NCBI GenBank assembly: GCA_031265725.1
Contig: JAISCH010000008.1
Coordinates: 1-8,813, forward strand
From: Propionibacteriaceae bacterium
GTDB taxonomy: Bacteria; Actinomycetota; Actinomycetes; Propionibacteriales; Propionibacteriaceae
Length of the DNA stretch: 8,813 nucleotides
Direction: 5' to 3'
A program made the translations under genes and the position numbers. Under the pieces are notes generated by a model. The model searched no databases. It saw nothing but the letters and a program-made list of their open reading frames with translations, and had not been told where the DNA came from. Every line of letters begins with the position of its first letter. Position 1 is the first letter of the stretch. Of the stretch, positions 1-6,743 are shown piece after piece.

Positions 1-481
1 TCCAGTCACCATAGCGCGGATTCAATTTGACTGGGATCTCCAAGGCAACAGTTTGCAGCGCAAATAAGACTTCAGTATCGCCATTACTATTGACCGCATT
101 GATAACAATTAGAGCAGCAAGGAATTCTTTAAAAAACGGCTGAAACGCTGTTTGCTGCGCCAAAGAAATGAAGTCCGGCTGCTGGGAGAACTCTGCCAAT
201 TGGGCGTCACCGACCAATTTGCCCAACGCCGGTTGGCTAGCAGCACCTTGCAGGGCCAACACCCCGATGATGCCACGTCCAATCATGTCCTCCCGGGCGA
301 ATTGGTTGGAGGCCCCCGCCTCTTTCAGCACGACGTTTATCGCATCGGTATAAACCGAAAGCTCAGCCTCGGTGATCGTCCTATCACCAATAGTCACTGC
401 CACATTCGGATTATTCCCGTAGCATCCGCTGAAGAGCGCAAGCATCGCCAAGGCAGCGACCAGCACACGAATTCGCCTCAT
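1..481 (-). CDS. SurA-like (peptidyl-prolyl isomerase-type) lipoprotein, 3' end outside window
   Basis: The reading frame is open from an ATG at 481 to the window edge and gives 160 residues with no stop. A strong Shine-Dalgarno AGGAGG (488-493) sits 6 bases before this ATG and fixes the start. The N-terminus is a lipoprotein signal: basic RRIR, a hydrophobic run, and a lipobox ending FSGC with the acylated Cys at residue 20. Residues about 26-58 (VAVTIGDRTITEAEL and the following helix) resemble the start of SurA-type chaperone domains. Residues 154-160 read NPRYGDW, a motif I associate with actinobacterial SurA-N-like lipoproteins. The likely role is a membrane-anchored folding factor outside the cytoplasmic membrane; this is a family-level inference. 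In mycobacteria a comparable lipoprotein gene (lpqU) lies near mfd, usually with mazG between; no mazG lies between them here. Its own AGGAGG and the 151-base gap after mfd allow independent expression, but I found no convincing promoter. Confidence 0.82.
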   Translation of the reverse strand, partial: MRRIRVLVAALAMLALFSGCYGNNPNVAVTIGDRTITEAELSVYTDAINVVLKEAGASNQFAREDMIGRGIIGVLALQGAASQPALGKLVGDAQLAEFSQQPDFISLAQQTAFQPFFKEFLAALIVINAVNSNGDTEVLFALQTVALEIPVKLNPRYGDW

Positions 482-487
482 GAGCAA

Positions 488-493
488 CCTCCT
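488..493 (-). promoter_or_regulatory. Shine-Dalgarno of the lipoprotein gene
   Basis: On the minus strand this reads AGGAGG, a full match to the anti-16S consensus, with 6 bases before the ATG at 481. It is the main support for the start of the lipoprotein frame. Confidence 0.8.
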
Positions 494-632
494 GGGATCA
501 CCGTGACAGCTTACCCGATCCCGCCAGTTTGAATTCACTCATCCGCTCAAGCATGACGATGGCCAGCTAGCCCTGACGCGCTGGACGAGGAGACCCGCCC
601 ACGTCGTCTCTCATCGGCTACCCCATTCGTCC

Positions 633-3600
633 TCAGCCGAGGATCGCGTCGATGGCTTGCTCGGTCCAATCCAATAGGGCGAGGTCGTTGATGGGCTGGC
701 CGCCGATGCGGGCTGTCATCGGACGGGGGATCATCACGGCGCGGGCGGACTTGCGGTATTGCGCGCCCGGATAGAGCCGGGTCAGGCGCACTTGGCGGGA
801 GTCGGGCAGCTCGACTGGGGCCAAGCGGATGAAATTGCCCTGAGTGGCGACTTCCTCCAAGCCGAAGGAGCGCGCCTTGACCCTAAACGAGGTCACTCGC
901 AGCAGGGCCTCCACCTCGGCGGGCGGATTGCCATAACGGTCGAGCAATTCATCGCGCACGGCGGCAACATCGTCTGGGGCCGAGACTTGGGCCAGGCGTT
1001 TATACATCTCCAGCCGCAGCCGTTCCGACTCGATGTAGTCGACCGGCAGATGGGCATCGATCGGCAATTCGATGCGCAACTCCGGCTCTGGCTCACTGTC
1101 AACGCCTTGGAAGTCAGCGACCGCCTCGCCCACCAGCCGAAGATACAGGTCGAAGCCGACTTCGGCGATATGACCGGACTGCTGGCCGCCGAGCAGATTA
1201 CCCGCCCCGCGAATCTCCAGGTCTTTCATCGCTATCGACATTCCCGATCCCAGGTCGGTGTGGGCGGCCATCGTGGCCAGCCGGTCATGGGCGGTCTGCG
1301 TCAACGGCGTCTGCGGCGGGTAGAGCAGATAGGCGTAGCCGCGCTCACGGCCCCGGCCGACCCGTCCGCGCAATTGATGCAATTGGCTCAACCCGAGCAG
1401 GTCGGCCCGCTCAATCAGCAGCGTGTTCGCGGTGTTGATGTCCAGTCCGGCCTCAATGATGGTCGTGCAGACCAGCACGTCGTAGCGGCGTTCCCAGAAG
1501 TCGATCATCACCCTTTCCAGGGTGTGCTCGTTCATCTGCCCATGAGCGACGGCTATCCGCGCCTCGGGAGCCAGCTCGGCCAAGCGCTGAGCGGTCTTGT
1601 CGATGGAGGCGACCCGGTTATGGATATAGAACGCCTGCCCCTCCCGGGCCAGTTCGCGCCGGATCGCCGCCCGAATCTGCCCCTCGTCGTACGGACCGGC
1701 GAAAGTCAGCACCGGATGGCGGTCCTCCGGCGGAGTGGCGATCACGCTCATCTCCCTGATCCCGGTGATCGCCATCTCCAGGGTGCGCGGGATCGGCGTC
1801 GCGCTCATCGCCAGCACATCGACGTTGAGCCGGAGCTTTTTCAGCGCCTCCTTGTGCTCCACCCCGAAACGCTGCTCCTCGTCGATGACCACCAATCCGA
1901 GGTCTTTGAACTTCACCTCATCGCTGATCAGCCGATGCGTGCCCACCACCACATCGATCTTCCCGCTGGCCAGCCCGGCTACCACCGTTTTCGCCTCGGA
2001 TTCGGTCTGGAAACGGCTCAACGCGGCCAACGTCACCGGGAATCCGGCATAACGCTCGGAGAAAGTCGCCATATGCTGCTGCACCAGCAGGGTCGTCGGC
2101 ACCAAAACCGCCACCTGTTTGCCGTCCATCACCGCTTTGAACGCCGCCCGCACCGCGATCTCAGTCTTGCCGTAGCCCACGTCCCCGCAGATCAGCCGGT
2201 CCATCGGCGTGATCTCCTCCATGTCGTGCTTGACCTCGTTGACGGCGACCAATTGGTCCGGGGTCTCCACAAAGGCGAAAGCGTCCTCCAACTCCCGCTG
2301 CCAGGGGGTGTCCGGAGCGAAAGCATGGCCCTGCGACGCCTGCCGGGCGGCATAGAGCTTGATCAACTCGGCGGCTATCTCGCGCACCGCGTGGCGCGCC
2401 TTGGACTTGCGCCGGTTCCAGTCGGCCCCGCCGAGCCGGTCCAGCGTCGGCGCCTCGCCACCCACGTACCGGGTGATCAGGTGGAGTTGGTCCATCGGGA
2501 CATAGAGCCGGTCGCCGGGCTGGCCGCGTTTGCTCGGCGCATACTCGATCACCAGGTATTCCCTGGTCGCCCCGGCCACGCTGCGCTGGGTCATCTCGAT
2601 ATAGCGCCCGACCCCATGCAATTCGTGGACGATAGGGTCTTGGCTGACCAGTTCCAGCGGATCGATCTGCGCCTTCCGCCGAGTCGGCATTCGCCGGGCG
2701 GCCTTGTCAGAGCTATGTTGACCGGACAAGTCCCCGACAGTGAAAACGTCCAACTTCGCCTTGGGCAGCGAGAAGCCGTGCGCCAATTCGGCCACCAGCA
2801 CCTCAACCACACCGGCCTTGGGACGTTTCTTGGGATCGCCCAGCCGGGCCGGAATCTCATGCTCGCCCAGAATCTCGGCCATCCGCTTCGCCAAACCCGG
2901 CGCATCCGCGATCAGCACACACCGACGTTTAGCCGCCACCGCGTCAGCGACCGACGCGACAGCCGCCTCAGTGTCGCCGCGCCAAATCTCGCCCGGTCTG
3001 GCGTACACCCGCAAGCCGGGAATGGAACTGTCATCGTCATCGTCCTGGTCGGAGAGGGTGAAAGGCGACATAGACCACCAGGACTGACCGTTGTCGAATG
3101 CGTGACCCCGCACGTCGGCCAACGAACGGTACGCGGCGGCGGCCAAGTCGATGGGCTCTTTCCCGCCGGTGGCAGCCGCCTCCCAGGAGGCGTGCAGGAA
3201 TTCCTCGCTGGTCGCCACCAATTCGTGTGAACGAGTCCGCACCCGTTCTGGGTCGCTGACCAGGATTAGCGCGCCCTTGGGGAGCACATCCACCAAGAGT
3301 TCCAGCCCGTCCACCAGGGCCGGGGCCAGCGCCTCCATGCCCTCGACCGCATGGCCTTGGGAAATCCGGTCGAACAACTCACCCAGGTTGCCCTCGGTGT
3401 CTGCGTAACGCTGCGCCCAACCCCGGGCGCGCTCCTTAACCTGCTCGGTCAAGAGCAATTCGCGGCAGGGAGAGGCGATCACCTCGTCCAGGCTCTCATC
3501 CAGGGACCGCTGATCGGCCACTGAGAAGGGCTTGATCTCCTCAATAGTGTCACCGAAGAAGTCCACCCGGACCGGATGCGCCGTGGTGGGCGGGAAGACG

Positions 3601-4142
3601 TCAACGATCCCGCCGCGAACGCTGAACTCACCGCGCCGCTCCACCAGATCGACCCGGTTGTACGCGGCTTGGGCGAGGTCCCGGGTGAGTTGGGTCAGGT
3701 CGTAGTCGGCACCTTTGCGCAGCCGCACCGGCAGCAAGTCACCCAAGCCCTTGGTCTGTGGTTGCAGCAGGGCGCGCACCGGGGCGACCACCACGCGCGG
3801 AGCCGGTGCCGAGTCGTTGCCAGCCAACCGGCGCAACACCGTCAAGCGCCGTCCCACCGTGTCCGAACGCGGGCTGAGCCGCTCATGCGGCAACGTCTCC
3901 CAAGCCGGGTAGTAGGCGACCTCATCCGCCGACAACAACGAAGCCGCCGCCGCCGCGATGCTCTCCGCCTCCCGATAAGTGGAAGCCACCACTAGGATCG
4001 GAGCCTCTCGCTCAGCCGCCAACGCGGCGATCAACAGCGGACGAGCAGCCTCTGGCAAAGTGATATCCAGCGTCGACGACTCGGATCGCAGGCATTCCGC
4101 CACCGACGGCTCACCCGCGAAGACCTCCACCAACCCCGACAT
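633..4142 (-). CDS. mfd: Transcription-repair coupling factor Mfd
   Basis: Mfd is a DNA translocase that binds stalled RNA polymerase, pushes it off the template and recruits UvrA to start strand-specific excision repair. From the ATG at 4142 it has 1169 residues, a normal full length. The domain order is complete: a UvrB-like region without a working Walker A at about 20-345 (conserved WETLPHERLSPRSDTVGRR and ERRGEFSVRGGIVDVF), an acidic linker DQDDDDDSS near 366-374, the CarD-like polymerase-interaction domain at about 500-562 (HELHGVGRYIEM, LYVPMDQLHLI), the RecG-like motor with Walker A GDVGYGKTE (653-661), DEEQ (754-757), SATPIPR (780-786) and motif VI QLRGRVGRGRERG (923-935), the TRG motif at about 964-1000, and the C-terminal UvrA-masking domain. 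A GTG at 4148 is an alternative start two codons earlier; neither start has a clear Shine-Dalgarno. It follows pth by 128 bases. Confidence 0.98.
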   Translation of the reverse strand: MSGLVEVFAGEPSVAECLRSESSTLDITLPEAARPLLIAALAAEREAPILVVASTYREAESIAAAAASLLSADEVAYYPAWETLPHERLSPRSDTVGRRLTVLRRLAGNDSAPAPRVVVAPVRALLQPQTKGLGDLLPVRLRKGADYDLTQLTRDLAQAAYNRVDLVERRGEFSVRGGIVDVFPPTTAHPVRVDFFGDTIEEIKPFSVADQRSLDESLDEVIASPCRELLLTEQVKERARGWAQRYADTEGNLGELFDRISQGHAVEGMEALAPALVDGLELLVDVLPKGALILVSDPERVRTRSHELVATSEEFLHASWEAAATGGKEPIDLAAAAYRSLADVRGHAFDNGQSWWSMSPFTLSDQDDDDDSSIPGLRVYARPGEIWRGDTEAAVASVADAVAAKRRCVLIADAPGLAKRMAEILGEHEIPARLGDPKKRPKAGVVEVLVAELAHGFSLPKAKLDVFTVGDLSGQHSSDKAARRMPTRRKAQIDPLELVSQDPIVHELHGVGRYIEMTQRSVAGATREYLVIEYAPSKRGQPGDRLYVPMDQLHLITRYVGGEAPTLDRLGGADWNRRKSKARHAVREIAAELIKLYAARQASQGHAFAPDTPWQRELEDAFAFVETPDQLVAVNEVKHDMEEITPMDRLICGDVGYGKTEIAVRAAFKAVMDGKQVAVLVPTTLLVQQHMATFSERYAGFPVTLAALSRFQTESEAKTVVAGLASGKIDVVVGTHRLISDEVKFKDLGLVVIDEEQRFGVEHKEALKKLRLNVDVLAMSATPIPRTLEMAITGIREMSVIATPPEDRHPVLTFAGPYDEGQIRAAIRRELAREGQAFYIHNRVASIDKTAQRLAELAPEARIAVAHGQMNEHTLERVMIDFWERRYDVLVCTTIIEAGLDINTANTLLIERADLLGLSQLHQLRGRVGRGRERGYAYLLYPPQTPLTQTAHDRLATMAAHTDLGSGMSIAMKDLEIRGAGNLLGGQQSGHIAEVGFDLYLRLVGEAVADFQGVDSEPEPELRIELPIDAHLPVDYIESERLRLEMYKRLAQVSAPDDVAAVRDELLDRYGNPPAEVEALLRVTSFRVKARSFGLEEVATQGNFIRLAPVELPDSRQVRLTRLYPGAQYRKSARAVMIPRPMTARIGGQPINDLALLDWTEQAIDAILG

Positions 4143-4149
4143 ACGCACC

Positions 4150-4181
4150 GGACAAGTCTATGCCCGCTAGCTAGACCGTCC
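4150..4181 (-). promoter_or_regulatory. Hairpin in the mfd leader
   Basis: The arms GGAC-aa-GTCTA and TAGAC-c-GTCC pair over 9 base pairs, with a small internal loop (aa against c) and an 11-base apical loop. The structure ends 7 bases before the ATG at 4142 and 1 base before the alternative GTG at 4148. No T-run follows on the minus strand, so it is not an ordinary intrinsic terminator for pth. It may affect mfd translation initiation or may be a chance palindrome. Confidence 0.35.
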
Positions 4182-4270
4182 TTTACCCGACCCGGTGCTG
4201 AAACTGATCCGTTGGCCAGACAACTCGCGCGCCACAGGCGATCTAAATACGCCCTAGCTCTACCTGCGAC

Positions 4271-4873
4271 TTAGGAGTTGAACTGGTTCTGCGCCCGTTC
4301 CAAACCCTGGGTCAACAATGCCTCCACGGCGTCGGCGGCGCGGGCCACGTCCGTATCCAAAGTCTTCCGCTCGGTGGCGTTGAAGCCGGAGAGGACGAAA
4401 TTGTAAGGCTCCTGGCGGCCGGGCGGGCGTCCGATCCCGAAACGTACTCGATAGAAATCTCCGGAACCCAAAGCCGACCGGATCGACTTCAGGCCATTGT
4501 GGCCGTTGTCGCCGCCACCGAGTTTGAGCCGCAGAGTGGCGAAGTTTATGTCCAATTCGTCGTGGATGACCACGACTTGCTCTGGGGTGAGGTTGAAATA
4601 CTTAGCCGCTTTGCCGACTGCCCGCCCGGACTCGTTCATGAACGTCCGCGACTTCAACAGGATCACTTTGTCGGCGTCCGCGCCAATCCCGCCGATGCCG
4701 GACGCACTGATGCGGGTTTGCACGGTTTCCAGCGGCATCAACCGCATCTTGGAAAAACTCGCCCCGGCCCGTCTCGCCAATTCATCGACTACCAGGTAGC
4801 CGATGTTGTGCCGATGGGTCGCATAATCCGGCCCGGGATTTCCGAGTCCGACAACAAGCCAGGTCGTAGTCAT
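4271..4873 (-). CDS. pth: Peptidyl-tRNA hydrolase (bacterial Pth family)
   Basis: Pth cleaves the ester bond of peptidyl-tRNAs that drop off ribosomes and so recycles tRNA in the cytoplasm. At 200 residues it has the usual length. It opens with VVGLGNPGPDYATHRHNIGY, where Asn12 and the catalytic His22 correspond to E. coli Asn10 and His20. Other family positions are present: Asn80 in KSRTFMNESG (E. coli Asn68), Asp105 in VIHDELD (Asp93) and Asn126 in GGGDNGHNGLKS (Asn114). The Thr that usually precedes Arg-His-Asn is replaced by His (THRHN), a minor variation. The start ATG at 4873 lies 24 bases after the rplY stop and has no strong Shine-Dalgarno, which suggests co-transcription and perhaps coupling with rplY. 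The rplY-pth pair is widely conserved in bacteria. Confidence 0.97.
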   Translation of the reverse strand: MTTTWLVVGLGNPGPDYATHRHNIGYLVVDELARRAGASFSKMRLMPLETVQTRISASGIGGIGADADKVILLKSRTFMNESGRAVGKAAKYFNLTPEQVVVIHDELDINFATLRLKLGGGDNGHNGLKSIRSALGSGDFYRVRFGIGRPPGRQEPYNFVLSGFNATERKTLDTDVARAADAVEALLTQGLERAQNQFNS

Positions 4874-4897
4874 GACTGAACTACCGGACTGCCGAGG

Positions 4898-5512
4898 TTA
4901 GCCCTCCTCAGCAGCGGCTTCCTCGCCCTCAGCGCCCTCTTCACCTTCCGCATCGGTGGCTTCAGCCTGAGCGCGTGGCACGGCGATGCTGAGGATGAGC
5001 TCTTCTGGCTCGCCGGAGTAGACAGCGCCCTCGGGCAGCTTCAACTCGGCTGCGGTGACAGTGGCACCGGCCTCCAGGCCAGCCACATTGACCTCAATAT
5101 CGGCGGGAATATTGGTGGCCTCCACTTGCAGGGCCACGGTCTGCTGGTCGAGGATCACGATGGTTTCATCACCGCTGTGGCCGACAACGATCAGCGGCAC
5201 CTCTACAGTCACCTTCTCACCCCGCCGCACGATGACCAGATCGACGTGCTCAATATTGTCCTTGATCGGATGGCGCTGCACCTGCTTGGGCAAGGCCAGC
5301 TTCTCCTCGCCGCCGTCGATGGTGATCGACAGCAGCGCGTTAGCGACCCGCAAGGCAAGCAACGTCTGGTGTCCGGGAAGGGAGACGTGGATCGGGTCTG
5401 AGCCGTGCCCGTAGAGCACTGCCGGCACCAAGCCGGCTCTCCGGGTGCGTCTAGCCGCGCCCTTTCCAAATTCGGTACGCGATACCGCAGCGATCTGCGT
5501 GATGTCAGCCAT
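4898..5512 (-). CDS. rplY: 50S ribosomal protein L25 / general stress protein Ctc (TL5 type)
   Basis: L25/Ctc binds 5S rRNA in the large subunit; long forms are called Ctc or TL5. I chose the ATG at 5512 because GAGGAGAG (5515-5522) precedes it at normal spacing and the protein then begins MADITQIAAVSRTEFGKGAA, as the family does. An in-frame ATG at 5638 would add 42 unrelated residues and is unlikely. The 204-residue product has the L25 domain at about 5-95 (AARRTRRAGLVPAVLYGHG, later HPIKDNIEHVDLVIVRRGEKV), then the TL5 beta domain at about 95-185 (PLIVVGHS, LEVEATN-like LQVEATNIPADIEVNVAGLEAG, LPEGAVYSG). It ends in an acidic Glu/Ala-rich tail that is probably disordered. pth follows 24 bases downstream. 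Confidence 0.96.
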   Translation of the reverse strand: MADITQIAAVSRTEFGKGAARRTRRAGLVPAVLYGHGSDPIHVSLPGHQTLLALRVANALLSITIDGGEEKLALPKQVQRHPIKDNIEHVDLVIVRRGEKVTVEVPLIVVGHSGDETIVILDQQTVALQVEATNIPADIEVNVAGLEAGATVTAAELKLPEGAVYSGEPEELILSIAVPRAQAEATDAEGEEGAEGEEAAAEEG

Positions 5513-5514
5513 TT

Positions 5515-5522
5515 CTCTCCTC
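5515..5522 (-). promoter_or_regulatory. Shine-Dalgarno of rplY
   Basis: GAGGAGAG on the minus strand lies just upstream of the ATG at 5512. It settles the choice of this start over the upstream in-frame ATG at 5638, which would lengthen the protein beyond the family's N-terminus. Confidence 0.7.
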
Positions 5523-5547
5523 AACCAGATATTCCAAGCATTTGCGC

Positions 5548-5573
5548 GATTCCCGGACCCTAGGCCCGGAATC
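5548..5573 (-). promoter_or_regulatory. Imperfect dyad in the rplY leader
   Basis: A 26-base near-palindrome centred on CCTAGG, with perfect outer arms GATTCC / GGAATC and inner GG/CC pairs interrupted by two mismatches. It ends 35 bases upstream of the rplY start. As RNA it could form a hairpin; as DNA it could be a two-fold operator. No T-tract follows on the minus strand, so a role as prs terminator is not well supported. The remaining prs-rplY gap (5574-5747) shows no convincing promoter or terminator to me. Confidence 0.4.
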
Positions 5574-5747
5574 CCATTGCCCAGCGAAAAGCTCACCGAG
5601 TCGAGGAATACGCCACACAGCGACACCCTGTCGATCACGGGCCGTAGCCCCTCGCCCAGGCAACGCCCAGAAGATTACTCCATCGCAGCGCTAACAGCTA
5701 AATCCGGACGGCTGCGCAAGACGAACCCTCGCGCGGCGGGACCATCC

Positions 5748-6731
5748 CTAGCTGCCGCCGTACTGCTTGAAAAGGGCGGCGACCGAGCCGTCCTCGTACA
5801 CGGCTTTGATGGCCGATGCGATCACCGGGGCGATGGAGAGCACGGTCAGTTTCGGGATCGATGCCTCCTCGGAGATGGGCAGCGTATTGGTGACGATGAC
5901 TTCCTCGAAGGCCGACTCGTTCAATCGTTCAATCGCCTTGCCGGACAGCACCGGATGGGTGGCAGCGGCGATCACTTTCGCCGCCCCGCTGTCCTTCAAC
6001 GCCTGGGCCGCTTTGCAGATCGTCCCAGCGGTGTCGATCATGTCGTCCACCAGCAGGCAGACCCGGCCGCGCACATCACCGACCACCTCACCGACGGCGA
6101 CCTCGTTGGCCTTGTTCGGGTCGCGGCGTTTGTGGATGATGGCTAGCGGCGTGCCGAGTTTGTCCGACCACTTGTCGGCCAGCTTCACTCGTCCGGCATC
6201 GGGAGAGACGACGGTCAGATTCCGCAGATCGTAGCGCTCTTTCACATAGTCGAACAGGACCGGGATGGCGTTCAGGTGATCGACCGGGCCGTCGAAGAAG
6301 CCCTGAATCTGGTCGGCGTGCAGGTCGATGGACATCAACCGGTCGGCTCCGGCTGCCTTGTAAAGATCGGCCACCAGCCGGGCCGAGATCGGCTCGCGGC
6401 CAGCGTGCTTCTTGTCCTGGCGACCGTAGGGATAGAAGGGCGAGATGACATTGATCCGGCCCGCCGAGGCCCGGCGCAGAGCGTCCACCATGATCAACTG
6501 TTCCATCAGCCACTCGTTGACCGGGGCACAGTGGCTCTGGATGACGAATGCGTCCGCACCGCGCACCGATTCCTCGAAGCGCACGTAGATTTCGGAATTC
6601 GCATAAGTCAGCGAACGAGTCGGGACCAAACTCACGTCAAGAATGTCAGCGATCTCTTGAGCCAGTTCTGGGAACGCTCGTCCGGAACAAAGCATCAAGT
6701 GTCGTTCAAGTGGTCTGGTTTTACCGCTCAT
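5748..6731 (-). CDS. prs: Ribose-phosphate pyrophosphokinase (PRPP synthetase, class I)
   Basis: Prs transfers pyrophosphate from ATP to ribose 5-phosphate, giving PRPP for purines, pyrimidines, histidine, tryptophan and NAD. The ATG at 6731 is preceded by AGGAGGG five bases upstream and yields 327 residues, close to the usual length; the longer in-frame extension (to 6926) lies inside glmU and is not used. Class I landmarks are all present: CSGRAFPELAQEIA (15-28), SEIYVRFEESVRGAD (46-60), YPYGRQDKKHAGREP (100-114), the divalent-ion/PRPP signature DLHADQIQGFFDGPVD (136-151), VVSPDAGRVKLADKW (174-188), the flexible catalytic loop with KRRDPNKANE (201-210), and the ribose-phosphate loop LVDDMIDTAGT (227-237). 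It starts 10 bases after the glmU stop, so the two genes form one operon. Confidence 0.98.
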   Translation of the reverse strand: MSGKTRPLERHLMLCSGRAFPELAQEIADILDVSLVPTRSLTYANSEIYVRFEESVRGADAFVIQSHCAPVNEWLMEQLIMVDALRRASAGRINVISPFYPYGRQDKKHAGREPISARLVADLYKAAGADRLMSIDLHADQIQGFFDGPVDHLNAIPVLFDYVKERYDLRNLTVVSPDAGRVKLADKWSDKLGTPLAIIHKRRDPNKANEVAVGEVVGDVRGRVCLLVDDMIDTAGTICKAAQALKDSGAAKVIAAATHPVLSGKAIERLNESAFEEVIVTNTLPISEEASIPKLTVLSIAPVIASAIKAVYEDGSVAALFKQYGGS

Positions 6732-6736
6732 CAGCA

Positions 6737-6743
6737 CCCTCCT
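6737..6743 (-). promoter_or_regulatory. Shine-Dalgarno of prs overlapping the glmU stop codon
   Basis: The minus strand reads AGGAGGG, five bases before the prs ATG. Its first two bases fall within the glmU TAG stop (6742-6744), so ribosomes terminating on glmU sit on the prs initiation signal. This predicts translational coupling and rules out the longer prs frame. Confidence 0.75.

Noticed and set aside
152..532. A 126-codon plus-strand open frame over the lipoprotein gene
   Set aside because: The minus-strand frame has a signal peptide, lipobox and a perfect Shine-Dalgarno; the plus-strand product looks like a shadow.
571..583. CCCTGACGCGCTG also occurs at 8440-8452; possible repeat or attachment site
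   Set aside because: A 13-base match is expected by chance about this often in a window this long, and the flanks do not match.
565..620. Possible mfd terminator from GAGAC/GTCTC and CCAGC/GCTGG arms
   Set aside because: Arms are only 5 bp with long loops, alternatives compete, and no T-run follows on the minus strand.
759..3230. An 823-codon open frame on the plus strand, antisense to mfd
   Set aside because: It lies wholly inside the well-supported mfd gene. The translation is rich in Arg, His, Gln and Pro with no recognisable domain, as expected for the complement of GC-rich codons.
5513..5638. N-terminal extension of rplY by 42 residues
   Set aside because: The extension resembles no L25 N-terminus, covers the leader dyad, and the ATG at 5512 has its own good ribosome site.
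5672..5677. TAATCT on the minus strand as a -10 box for rplY
   Set aside because: The hexamer 18 bases upstream (TTAGCT) matches the -35 consensus at only about half its positions; too weak to annotate.
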